NCBI GenBank assembly: GCA_963710735.1
Contig: CAVQBN010000023.1
Span: forward strand, 62,001 to 126,000
Source: FEN-1297 sp963710735
GTDB taxonomy: Bacteria; Bacteroidota; Ignavibacteria; Ignavibacteriales; Ignavibacteriaceae
DNA: 64,000 bases
Direction of reading: 5' to 3'
A model generated the notes under the pieces. The model was not told where the DNA came from. It ran no database searches and worked only from the letters and a program-made list of their open reading frames with translations. Position 1 is the stretch's first letter. Each line of letters opens with the position of its first letter. The translations under genes and the position numbers were made by a program. Below are positions 19,344-27,676 of this stretch, in pieces.

Positions 19344-19368
19344 ACTCCACGACAGGTGGAGTTTTTTT
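19344..19368 (+). terminator. Strong Rho-independent terminator after the BMC pair
   Basis: ACTCCAC pairs perfectly with GTGGAGT around the 5-base loop GACAG, followed by a run of seven T. With the promoter-like site at 18225 it delimits the two shell genes as one transcription unit. Confidence 0.9.
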
Positions 19369-19395
19369 GTGGCTATTTTATTTTATATTTGTAAA

Positions 19396-20310
19396 ATGAA
19401 GAAAAACCTCCATATAATTATTATTGCTTTTCTTTTTTCTGTAATTCTTTGGGTATCAATTTCATTGTCCAATGATTATTATGCCACCTTTGAAATACCC
19501 TTAAAACTGGTAAACTTTCCTACTGGTTATGCTACAGGTACTCCGCTGCCTGAAAAAGTTTCTATTAAAGTAAAAGGGAAAGGTTGGAAACTTATTGCGG
19601 TTAATCTTACATCTGAGTCCGATTATATAGTACCGGTTGGAAAGGAAACAGGAAGACGAACTATAAATCTTTTTAATTATTATGCCGAAAATCAATGGCT
19701 GTCTTCAGATGTGGAAGTAATTAATATTTCTCCCGATACTTTATCTTTTTTTGTTGAAAAAATAGCTTCAAAAAAAGTCAAGATAATTCCGAATTTGAAT
19801 CTGAATTTTAGAAACGGGTATGGTTTAGCTTCTAAAATAATTGTTACTCCGGATTCCACAATAATCTCAGGTCCGGCTAGCTATGTTCGAAATATGAAAT
19901 CAGTTCCCACAGAATCTACAGAATTTAATGATTTGAGTGATAAAATAGTGGAGCAAATTTCATTAAAAGATATACCGGGTATGACCTATAAGAATAAGTA
20001 TATTTCTGTTAGCCTGGATGTACAAAAAATAGTTGATAAGAATTTTAATAATTTGCTTGTTAAGATTGTCGATGTTCCACGGGATAGAAATGTAATCCTC
20101 TTACCTAATAGAATCAGTATAGCAGTACGAGGCGGAATTGATATTTTAGGTAGAATGGATACAACTCAATTCAACGCATTTGTTAATTATAGAGATGTTG
20201 TATTGGATACTTTAGGAAGTGTTGTGCCGCATATTAAAATGCCGGAGAATACTTCGCTTTTATTTATAAAGCCGGAACGACTTAGGTATATAATTAAAAA
20301 ATATAATTGA
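19396..20310 (+). CDS. YbbR-domain protein
   Basis: 304 residues. An N-terminal membrane anchor (residues ~4-22, LHIIIIAFLFSVILWVSIS) is followed by repeated YbbR-like beta domains: PLKLVNFPTGYATG..PEKVSIKVKG, then a segment with PDSTIISGPASYV, and another with RNVILLPNRISIAVRG. YbbR proteins are membrane-anchored and extracytoplasmic; in Firmicutes CdaR regulates c-di-AMP synthase, but no cyclase gene is adjacent here. The ATG at 19396 is preferred over an in-frame GTG at 19369, which lies in the terminator tail. Confidence 0.75.
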   Translation: MKKNLHIIIIAFLFSVILWVSISLSNDYYATFEIPLKLVNFPTGYATGTPLPEKVSIKVKGKGWKLIAVNLTSESDYIVPVGKETGRRTINLFNYYAENQWLSSDVEVINISPDTLSFFVEKIASKKVKIIPNLNLNFRNGYGLASKIIVTPDSTIISGPASYVRNMKSVPTESTEFNDLSDKIVEQISLKDIPGMTYKNKYISVSLDVQKIVDKNFNNLLVKIVDVPRDRNVILLPNRISIAVRGGIDILGRMDTTQFNAFVNYRDVVLDTLGSVVPHIKMPENTSLLFIKPERLRYIIKKYN

Positions 20311-20450
20311 TTTGATTTATTCTAATTTATCTCACCTGGAATTAACTTTTAATTTGTTAAATTTATCATTAGGCCAAATTTTAATTATTTAAAGATTATT
20401 TGAATTAAGAAACTAAATTAAAAACATCAAAATTATTTAATCAGAAAAAA

Positions 20451-21077
20451 ATGTTTATCACTTTTGAAGGAATAGATTTTAGCGGTAAATCGACACAGGT
20501 AGAATTATTAAGAAGCTATCTTATTAATAAAAATAAAAAAGTTGAAATAATTCGTGAACCTGGAGGAACTGAAATTTCTGAAAAGGTTCGTGAAATACTT
20601 CTGGACAGAAAACATAATAATATGTTTATGGAGGCAGAAATATTTTTATTTTCTGCCTGCCGTGCTCAATTGGTTAGGGAAAAAATCCGTCATTATCTTG
20701 AAAAAGGAATTTATGTAATTTCGGATAGGTTCCATGATTCAACTACGGCATATCAAGGATTTGGAAGAGGTTTACCTCTTGAATCAGTAGAGCATATAAA
20801 TCAACTGGCAATCGGAAATACAATACCGGATATCACTTTTTTCATCGATATTCCAGTTGAAGAAGCGGAAAAAAGAAAAAAGTTAAAAGATAGCAATCAC
20901 TTGGATAGAATTGAGGTTTCTGATTTAGAATTTTTTCATCGTGTTAGGGAAGGTTATTTATTCATGGCTAAAAAAGAAAAGAGATTTAGAATTATAAATG
21001 GAATAGATAAAATAGAGGAAATCCATAAACGTATTGTTAAGGAAATAGCTTTATTAGAAAAAAAGGAGCTCGTATGA
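20451..21077 (+). CDS. tmk: Thymidylate kinase
   Basis: 208 residues. P-loop FEGIDFSGKST at residues 4-14 (the usual DGxGK is here DFSGK), EPGGT at ~38-42, the SDRFHDSTTAYQG substrate block near 90-103, and a lid region around DSNHLDRIE. It phosphorylates dTMP to dTDP. Its stop overlaps the next start by four bases (ATGA), indicating coupling to the downstream CtpA protease. Confidence 0.95.
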   Translation: MFITFEGIDFSGKSTQVELLRSYLINKNKKVEIIREPGGTEISEKVREILLDRKHNNMFMEAEIFLFSACRAQLVREKIRHYLEKGIYVISDRFHDSTTAYQGFGRGLPLESVEHINQLAIGNTIPDITFFIDIPVEEAEKRKKLKDSNHLDRIEVSDLEFFHRVREGYLFMAKKEKRFRIINGIDKIEEIHKRIVKEIALLEKKELV

Positions 21078-22723
21078 GTTTTAGCAGATTTTATAAATTT
21101 ATTTTGGCTGGAATTATTTTATTAATGTTTTCCGGTTTTTTTACAGGCAAAGATGATATTTATTTTGAGATAAATAAAAATATTGATCTCTTTAGTAAAG
21201 TATATAAGGAAGTAACATTCAATTATGTAGATAATGTTGACCCTGAACAATTTATGCGTGCGGGGATTAAGGGTATGTTAAGTTCATTGGATCCTTATAC
21301 AATATTTATTGATGAAAATAAAAAACAAGATTTTGATTTAATTACTAATGGTAAATACGGCGGAGTCGGAATTTCTATTGGTATACGTGGTAATAAAGTT
21401 ACTGTAATAGAAGTTATGGATGGTTATTCTGCTCAGAAACAGGGTATAAGAGTTGGTGATATTTTAATTGAGGCGGGCGGAGATAAAATAACACCGGAAA
21501 ATGTTGATGATATTTCTTCTGTAGTAAAAGGCAAACCCGGTACAATGGTTGACCTAAAAGTAATTCGTGATCAGAAAGATACTCTAAATTTTAATTTAGT
21601 TAGAGAAGAAGTAAAAGTAAAAAGTTTAATATACTATGGATTCTATCCTGAAAACAGTAATAATGTTTATATGAAATTAACTAATTTCAGCAGATCTGCT
21701 GGAGATGAAATACAAAAAGCCTTGAAAGAATTGAAAGCTGAGAAACCGATTAAATCTGTAGTGTTGGATTTAAGAGGCAATCCAGGTGGTTTGCTTGATG
21801 TAGCGGTAGATATTGCAGATGAATTTTTACCCAAAGGAGATTTAGTTGTAACAACTAAGGGTAGGGAAGAAGATAGCAAAAAAAGTTATTACTCTACTCA
21901 AGAGCCATTTCTTCCAAATGCAAGACTTGCCATTTTAATTAATGGCGGATCTGCTTCTGCTTCAGAGATTGTTACCGGTGCTATGCAAGATCATGACAGA
22001 GGTGTTGTGGTGGGTACAAAATCTTTTGGAAAAGGTTTGGTTCAAACAATTACGCCGCTCGATTATAATACCTCTATAAAAATTACAACAGCTAAATATT
22101 ATACACCAAGCGGAAGATGTATACAAAAGATCGACTACGCAAAAAATAACAAGGCAATCTCAGAAGTCGACACCGTAATTAAAACCTCTTTTCTAACAGA
22201 TCATAAACGGGTGGTTTACAGTGCAGGTGGAATTACACCGGATACTTTGGTTAGAGAAGAAAATTTAGGAGATGTTGTAAAAGACTTGCTGGCTAAGGGA
22301 ATGTTTTTCCAATATGCAGACCATTATTATTATCAGAACCCAAATGCAGATTTTCATAAATTAAATGATAATGAGTTATTCACCGATTTTGAAAAATATT
22401 TAAACACTGATGATTATAAATTCCACTCCTTGGCCGAAGATCAAGTAAACCAGCTTTTAGCTGAAATCAAAGATAAGAAAGCTGACAAAAATTTGAATGA
22501 AGGCTTAACAAGAATAAAAAATGAATTTGAAAAACTTGGGAACAGCGAATTAAAAATATATAAAGATGAAATAATTCATGAAATTAAGATCGAACTTGCA
22601 TCAAGATATTTGGGTAACGATGGAATGATTCGTGATGTTTTAGCAAACGATAATCAATTCCAAACTGCTTTAAAAATCTTATCCGATACACCTGTATATG
22701 ATAAATTATTAAATATTAATTGA
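21074..22723 (+). CDS. S41 carboxy-terminal processing protease (CtpA family)
   Basis: 549 residues. An N-terminal signal/anchor (~8-24) is followed by a PDZ domain (~95-175, with GGVGISIG and VIEVMDGYSAQKQGIRVGD). The S41 catalytic domain holds the Ser-Lys dyad: SASASE places Ser295 and SFGKG places Lys320, the usual 25-residue spacing. A long C-terminal helical tail (~400-549) extends past the core. Such proteases degrade or trim periplasmic proteins at their C-termini. It overlaps tmk and the following transporter by four bases at each side. Confidence 0.92.
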   Translation: MSFSRFYKFILAGIILLMFSGFFTGKDDIYFEINKNIDLFSKVYKEVTFNYVDNVDPEQFMRAGIKGMLSSLDPYTIFIDENKKQDFDLITNGKYGGVGISIGIRGNKVTVIEVMDGYSAQKQGIRVGDILIEAGGDKITPENVDDISSVVKGKPGTMVDLKVIRDQKDTLNFNLVREEVKVKSLIYYGFYPENSNNVYMKLTNFSRSAGDEIQKALKELKAEKPIKSVVLDLRGNPGGLLDVAVDIADEFLPKGDLVVTTKGREEDSKKSYYSTQEPFLPNARLAILINGGSASASEIVTGAMQDHDRGVVVGTKSFGKGLVQTITPLDYNTSIKITTAKYYTPSGRCIQKIDYAKNNKAISEVDTVIKTSFLTDHKRVVYSAGGITPDTLVREENLGDVVKDLLAKGMFFQYADHYYYQNPNADFHKLNDNELFTDFEKYLNTDDYKFHSLAEDQVNQLLAEIKDKKADKNLNEGLTRIKNEFEKLGNSELKIYKDEIIHEIKIELASRYLGNDGMIRDVLANDNQFQTALKILSDTPVYDKLLNIN

Positions 22724-23538
22724 ATCTAATATTGGTAGTAATTCTTTTTATTATCACCGGATTGCTTACCGGCATTATAGCCGGTATGCTCGGTGTAGGC
22801 GGAGGAATTATTTTTGTACCTGCCCTGTATGCATTACTTCCGCTCACTTTTATAAATCCAAATCATTTAACCTACATCGTAATAGGGACATCTTTATTCT
22901 GTATTGCAGTAACTTCATTTAGTTCGGGAATAAATCATTACTTTTCAAAAAATGTTGATTTTAAAATAGCAGCTCTTTTAGCTTTAGGCAGCATAACATC
23001 ATCAATCTTATCAGTATATTTTGTCTTAAATATAAAACCCACTTATTTGCAATATATTTTTGCTGCGGTTTTTATACTAATAGCATTAAAAATGTTTTTA
23101 GGAAATGATGATTCGAATAAAATAGAATTAGTTATAAACAGATCTCGTAATATCTATTTTTCAATATTATTTGGTTTATTAGTTGGTATATTTTCCGCAT
23201 TTACAGGTTTAGGAGGTGGGATTTTATTTGTACCGATTCTAATATATTTCTTTGGTTTGAAAACTAGAAAAGCAATTGGCACTTCTTCGGTTGCCATATT
23301 TGCGACCACTCTGACTGCAGCTATTACTTATGGGCTGCACCATATTGTGGGTAAAGAAGCATTTCTGCAAATAGGTTATATATATCTGCTGGCAGGAATA
23401 CCAATTGGTCTAAGTGCTGCGCTAGGGGCTTATTTAGGGGTTAAAATTACTTTAAAAACACAACCTGAAAAACTAAGGAGATATTTTTCCATTCTATTAT
23501 TGATTGTGGTTATAAAAATTACAATAGGTTTTTTATAG
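22720..23538 (+). CDS. TauE/SafE (TSUP) family membrane permease
   Basis: 272 residues, almost entirely hydrophobic with about eight membrane spans. Two related halves each carry the family glycine motif: GMLGVGGGIIFVPAL near residue 22 and FTGLGGGILFVPIL near 163. Members export sulfite, sulfoacetate or related anions, or are uncharacterised; the substrate here is unknown. The start is TTG overlapping the CtpA stop (TTGA). No ATG at the right place would keep the first helix intact, so TTG is preferred. Confidence 0.85.
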   Translation: MNLILVVILFIITGLLTGIIAGMLGVGGGIIFVPALYALLPLTFINPNHLTYIVIGTSLFCIAVTSFSSGINHYFSKNVDFKIAALLALGSITSSILSVYFVLNIKPTYLQYIFAAVFILIALKMFLGNDDSNKIELVINRSRNIYFSILFGLLVGIFSAFTGLGGGILFVPILIYFFGLKTRKAIGTSSVAIFATTLTAAITYGLHHIVGKEAFLQIGYIYLLAGIPIGLSAALGAYLGVKITLKTQPEKLRRYFSILLLIVVIKITIGFL

Positions 23539-23656
23539 ATAATTTTCCCCTCTAAAAAAGAAAATTAAATACTTTTTTTACTGCTTAAATTATAACAGGA
23601 TTATTTGTAATTTTAAACTACAGTTATCAATTTTATCTTTTAACAACTAAAGCATC

Positions 23657-25096
23657 ATGGATAAGTCAACAAAAGACAAAATTAAAAGTATTGTCGGAGT
23701 TATCAATTTCACTGATTCCGATGAAGATAAATTATGTTACTCATATGATGGGACTGCAATTTTGCACCAGCTTCCGGAAGCAGTAGTTTTCCCTGAAGAT
23801 GAAGAGCAAATTTCCAAATTGATGAAATTAGCAAATGAAGATCATTTTAATGTTGTTCCTCGCGGTGCGGGGACTGGTTTGAGTGGCGGAGCTATACCGG
23901 TGGAAAATTCAGTTGTTGTTGTAATGACAAAGTGGAACAAAATTCTTGAGATAGATAATAGAAATCTTACTATAACAGTTCAGCCCGGAGTAATAACGGC
24001 AAAGTTACAAAGCGAAGTTGAGAAATTCGGACTTTTCTATCCACCGGATCCTGGGAGCATGACAGTTTGTACTATTGGAGGTAATGTGGCAAATAATGCA
24101 GGCGGATTACGCGGACTGAAATATGGAGTAACAAAAAATTATGTCTTGGGAACTGAAATGATCCTTCCCAATGGGGATTTATTAAAAACAGGCGGTAAAA
24201 ATGTAAAGGATGTTGCTGGTTATAATCTACGTGATTTTATCGTAGGAAGCGAAGGAACTCTTGGGATTATAACAAAGATTTTATTAAAGTTAATCCCGCA
24301 GCCAACTGGTTCAGTAACTCTCCTAGCATATTTTGACAAGCTTATAGATAGTGCACAAGCCGTTTCCGATATTATTTCTGCACATATTACGCCTTGCATG
24401 ATGGAATTTTTGGATAACACCACCATAAATTGTGTAGAGGACTATACAAAAATAGGTTTGCCTAAAAACAGTGAAGCTATACTTTTAATTGAAGTTGACG
24501 GCCGTGGAAGCATTGTTCGGGAAGATGCGGAAACTGTTACAAGAATAATGAAAAAAAATAATGCTTCATTTATTAGAACGGCTGCCAATTTGGAAGAAGC
24601 TTTGCTTTTAAAAACGGCTCGGCGCAGTGCTTTCAGTGCTTTGGCCAGAAAAAGGCCAACTACAATCCTAGAGGATGCTACAGTACCGAGGAGCGAACTT
24701 CCGATTATGATTGAAAAAGTAACAGAAGCTGCGACTAAATTTGATGTTACATTTGGTAATTTCGGTCATGCCGGTGATGGCAACTTGCATCCGACATGCT
24801 TAACTGATGAACGGGACAATTCAGAAATTACAAGAGCACATAAAGCATTCGATTTTATTTTTAACGAAGCCATTAAATTGGGTGGAACAATTACAGGCGA
24901 ACATGGAACAGGCCTGGCTAAGAAACAATTTTTAGAACAGGTGGCTGGTATACCAGGCATAGAGATGATGAAAAAAATAAAATGTGTTATTGATGAAAAT
25001 AATATATTAAATCCGGGGAAAATATTTTCAATAAGCCCGAGATGTGAAGGGACACTTCCCAGAAATAGAGATCAAATAAAAGAATTTGTTAAATAA
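23657..25096 (+). CDS. glcD: FAD-linked oxidase, GlcD-like (glycolate/D-lactate dehydrogenase)
   Basis: 479 residues of the FAD_binding_4/FAD-oxidase C family. The PRGAGTGLSGG motif lies near residues 74-84, PGSMTVCTIGGNVANNAGG at ~133-151 binds FAD, and the C-terminal HAGDGNLHP and GTITGEHGTG motifs are present. It oxidises a 2-hydroxy acid (glycolate or D-lactate). The iron-sulfur partner GlcF is encoded 38 bases downstream, forming a membrane-associated GlcDF-type complex that would feed electrons to quinone. Which hydroxy acid is used cannot be told from sequence. Confidence 0.88.
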   Translation: MDKSTKDKIKSIVGVINFTDSDEDKLCYSYDGTAILHQLPEAVVFPEDEEQISKLMKLANEDHFNVVPRGAGTGLSGGAIPVENSVVVVMTKWNKILEIDNRNLTITVQPGVITAKLQSEVEKFGLFYPPDPGSMTVCTIGGNVANNAGGLRGLKYGVTKNYVLGTEMILPNGDLLKTGGKNVKDVAGYNLRDFIVGSEGTLGIITKILLKLIPQPTGSVTLLAYFDKLIDSAQAVSDIISAHITPCMMEFLDNTTINCVEDYTKIGLPKNSEAILLIEVDGRGSIVREDAETVTRIMKKNNASFIRTAANLEEALLLKTARRSAFSALARKRPTTILEDATVPRSELPIMIEKVTEAATKFDVTFGNFGHAGDGNLHPTCLTDERDNSEITRAHKAFDFIFNEAIKLGGTITGEHGTGLAKKQFLEQVAGIPGIEMMKKIKCVIDENNILNPGKIFSISPRCEGTLPRNRDQIKEFVK

Positions 25097-25134
25097 AAAT
25101 TAAACATGTTATTTATTTAAAAGAATTTCTTGAC

Positions 25135-26454
25135 ATGAAAGATACTCAACTCAAATCTGCGTTACTCGGTGTTCTGCCTAATGATGATATCCTCTCGCAA
25201 TGTATTCATTGCGGGTTATGCTTATCCACTTGCCCTACATATGAACTAACAAAATTAGAACGATCATCACCAAGAGGAAGAATCCGTTTGATAAATGCTG
25301 TGGCGAAAGGAGAATTACCGATTACCCAGACTTTCGCAGATGAAATGTCTTTTTGCCTTGATTGCCAGGCTTGTGAAACTGCTTGCCCTGCCGGTGTTAA
25401 ATATGGAACAATGGTTGAAGCAGCAAGAGTGGAAGTGGAAAATGCAGGCTTTGGATCAATTTCTGGAAGATTGATTAAGAGAATTGCTTTGAAAATAATA
25501 CTTGCCTCTCATATGAATTTAAAAGTTGCTGCAAAGATTTTATATTTTTATCAAAATTTTGGAATCCAAAAGTTTCTTCATAAATCCGGTTTATTTAAGT
25601 TGATCTCTCCTAAGTTAAGCGAAGTTGATAGACTTGCTCCTTCAGTATCTAAAGTTTTCAGCACAAATTTAATCCCTGAGTATACCAAGCCATCTGGAGA
25701 AATTAGATTTAAAACTGCATTCTTAACCGGATGTTTAATGGATGTAATGTTTGCTAATATTAATAAAGATACTGTTGATGTTTTATCAGCGTGCGGTTGT
25801 GAAGTTTATAACCCAAAAGACCAAGTTTGTTGCGGTTCTTTACACGCTCATAACGGCGATATGGAAACAGCTAAAAAGCTGGCGAAGCAAAATATTGAAG
25901 CCTTTGAAAAATTCGATTATCAATATCTGATATCAAACTCTGCAGGCTGCGGGGCATTTATGAAGGAATATGGGCATGTATTGGCAGATGATCCCGCTTA
26001 TGCAGAACGAGCTAAAATATTTTCTGATAAGGTAAAAGATGTTACAGAATTTCTAGCAATTGAAAAACCAATTAAGGACTTTGGAGAAATTAATGAAACT
26101 GTTACTTATCATGATGCATGTCATTTAGCCCATACGCAAAAAGTAGTTTCTGAGCCAAGGGAGGTTTTGAAATCGATTCCAGGTTTGAAAATTAAAAATC
26201 TTGAAGAATCTAATTGGTGCTGCGGAAGCGCCGGCATCTATAATATTGTTCGATATAATGAGTCAATGCTAATTCTTAAAAGAAAAATGACCAATATTAA
26301 AAATACTGATGCAGAAATTGTTCTAACAGGTAACCCCGGATGCATTCAGCAGATTAAATACGGAGCGGAAAAATTTAATGTTAACATTAAAGTTATGCAT
26401 CCAATTACTTTAATCAAACAAGCAATACTAAATAGTAAAAATAATTCTCTATAG
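25135..26454 (+). CDS. glcF: GlcF-like iron-sulfur subunit
   Basis: 439 residues. Two 4Fe-4S motifs: CIHCGLCLSTCP near residues 22-33 and CLDCQACETACP near 80-91. Two CCG (cysteine-rich) domains follow, marked by VCCGSLHAHNGD near 240 and WCCGSAGIYN near 361, as in GlcF, HdrD and LutA proteins. It is the electron-accepting partner of the upstream flavoprotein. A TTGACA directly before the ATG is unlikely to be a promoter because no room remains for a -10. Confidence 0.88.
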   Translation: MKDTQLKSALLGVLPNDDILSQCIHCGLCLSTCPTYELTKLERSSPRGRIRLINAVAKGELPITQTFADEMSFCLDCQACETACPAGVKYGTMVEAARVEVENAGFGSISGRLIKRIALKIILASHMNLKVAAKILYFYQNFGIQKFLHKSGLFKLISPKLSEVDRLAPSVSKVFSTNLIPEYTKPSGEIRFKTAFLTGCLMDVMFANINKDTVDVLSACGCEVYNPKDQVCCGSLHAHNGDMETAKKLAKQNIEAFEKFDYQYLISNSAGCGAFMKEYGHVLADDPAYAERAKIFSDKVKDVTEFLAIEKPIKDFGEINETVTYHDACHLAHTQKVVSEPREVLKSIPGLKIKNLEESNWCCGSAGIYNIVRYNESMLILKRKMTNIKNTDAEIVLTGNPGCIQQIKYGAEKFNVNIKVMHPITLIKQAILNSKNNSL

Positions 26455-26599
26455 GAACTATCTCGTCTAACTAAAATAAATTTTATTTAAACTTGTTACC
26501 TAGGCAAAGATTATAATGACTTAAATCACTATATGTTAGTACAGATTTAAATAGATTTGTTTCCGAGTCCAATCAATTTTTATATAAAACTTAAAGCAA

Positions 26600-26632
26600 T
26601 TAATTATTAAAGGGCTAAACCTTAATAATTAA
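26600..26632. repeat. Inverted repeat (hairpin 1) upstream of actA
   Basis: TTAATTATTAA plus GG (one bulged A between them) pairs with CC plus TTAATAATTAA around a six-base loop. A T6 run follows about eight bases later, so on the plus strand this may also act as the glcF terminator. Confidence 0.6.
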
Positions 26633-26667
26633 CTGAAATATTTTTTGATTTGTAATTAATAATTTTT

Positions 26668-26710
26668 AAGTTTGAAAATTAAGTTTAAAACTTACTTAAT
26701 ATTCAAATTT
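26668..26710. repeat. Inverted repeat (hairpin 2) upstream of actA
   Basis: Two 17-base arms (26668-26684 and 26694-26710) pair at 15 of 17 positions around a nine-base loop. No T-run follows. Role unknown; operator or leader structure are both possible. Confidence 0.55.
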
Positions 26711-26726
26711 CCTAATTCGTAATGCG

Positions 26727-26750
26727 GATTCATCTATTTTCAGACGAATC
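26727..26750. repeat. Inverted repeat (hairpin 3) upstream of actA
   Basis: GATTCATC and GACGAATC pair at 7 of 8 positions around an eight-base loop. It lies 126 bases before the actA start. Role unknown. Confidence 0.45.
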
Positions 26751-26875
26751 AATTATTTCAAACTTAGAATTATTATTGAAGAACGATAGAGAGATTTTTT
26801 AAATAGTCCCTATTTGTTTTGAAGAAGTTTAAATTTTTCACCTAACTACTATAGTATTGTTAATATAGAAGGTCG

Positions 26876-27448
26876 ATGATGAAAAAATCTTTACTTGATT
26901 ATATTTTACGGGTTCGTTTACCTATTACACTGTTTGTTATCATTGCCTCTTTTACTATTACATATTTTGCTTCACGCGCAGAAGATTATGGAGTAGGTTA
27001 TTCTCCTGTTCAACCAATAAACTTCTCACATAAGTTGCATGCTGGGCAAATGGGAATTGATTGTGAATATTGTCATACAGGAGTTGAAAAATCCCGACAT
27101 GCAATGGTACCTGCTGTTTCTACTTGCATGAATTGTCATTCCATCGCAAAAAAAGATAGCCCCGAAATTATTAAACTCAGAAATTATTATTTCAAAGATA
27201 TAGCTTTACCATGGGTAAGGATCCATAAAGTACCCGACTTCGTTTACTTTAATCACAGTGTACACATAAACAGCGGTATTAAATGTGAAAGCTGCCACGG
27301 CAATGTTCGACAGATGAGTAGAATTACTCAAGTTAGGTCCTTCACAATGTCGGATTGTCTTAATTGTCATAGGCATCCTAAAGAGGAATTACCGTATCTT
27401 AAAAACATTAGTAATGGGCCGGCTAATTGTTTCGCTTGTCATCGTTAG
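26876..27448 (+). CDS. actA: Alternative complex III pentaheme cytochrome c subunit ActA
   Basis: 190 residues. One N-terminal membrane span (~16-32) anchors a periplasmic domain with five CxxCH heme sites at residues 63-67, 84-88, 137-141, 161-165 and 185-189. Small size, five hemes and the following ActB-F genes identify it as ActA. It would take electrons from the ActB iron-sulfur wire and pass them to ActE or soluble cytochrome c. Two adjacent ATGs (26876 and 26879) exist; the first has the AAGG ribosome site at good distance. Confidence 0.92.
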   Translation: MMKKSLLDYILRVRLPITLFVIIASFTITYFASRAEDYGVGYSPVQPINFSHKLHAGQMGIDCEYCHTGVEKSRHAMVPAVSTCMNCHSIAKKDSPEIIKLRNYYFKDIALPWVRIHKVPDFVYFNHSVHINSGIKCESCHGNVRQMSRITQVRSFTMSDCLNCHRHPKEELPYLKNISNGPANCFACHR

Positions 27449-27460
27449 TAAGGAGTTGAA

Positions 27461-27676
27461 ATGGAACTGGAAAAAGTATTTCAGAAAAAATTTAAACGTA
27501 AAAACTTTTTTACGTCACTTGGAATTGGGATTGCAGGCTACTTGGCAGTGAAAACTTTTCCATTCAAGCTATTTGGGAATAAAAAATTATTCAAAAAAGA
27601 AGAACAAAAGAAAGTGAAGGTTCATATTAATTCACTTGCTATCAGCAGAAAAAAAATAGGTGGGAATAATGCCTGA
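27461..27676 (+). CDS. Small hypothetical protein between actA and actB
   Basis: 71 residues, Lys-rich (pI clearly basic), with one hydrophobic stretch (~17-35, FFTSLGIGIAGYLAVKTFPF) preceded by RK. It resembles a signal anchor or twin-arginine-like leader without the second Arg. It has a good AAGGAG ribosome site and overlaps actB by eight bases (ATGCCTGA), so it is most likely translated as part of the operon. I do not recognise the family. A small single-span accessory subunit of the complex is a possibility, stated as inference. Confidence 0.6.
   Translation: MELEKVFQKKFKRKNFFTSLGIGIAGYLAVKTFPFKLFGNKKLFKKEEQKKVKVHINSLAISRKKIGGNNA

Larger units (their letters stand above)
26455..26875. 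other. 420-base non-coding region upstream of the respiratory supercluster
   Basis: No credible coding frame is seen. It contains three inverted repeats in a row (listed separately at 26600, 26668 and 26727). It lies between glcF and actA and probably holds the respiratory-operon promoter. A TATAGT at 26850-26855 is a candidate -10 but has no convincing -35. Confidence 0.6.

Noticed and set aside
23554..23579. A7/T7-type stem after the TauE-like gene as a terminator
   Set aside because: The pairing is almost only A-T with a long loop; chance is a sufficient explanation in this composition.
25131..25136. TTGACA before glcF as a promoter
   Set aside because: It overlaps the start codon region, leaving no space for a -10 box upstream of the gene.
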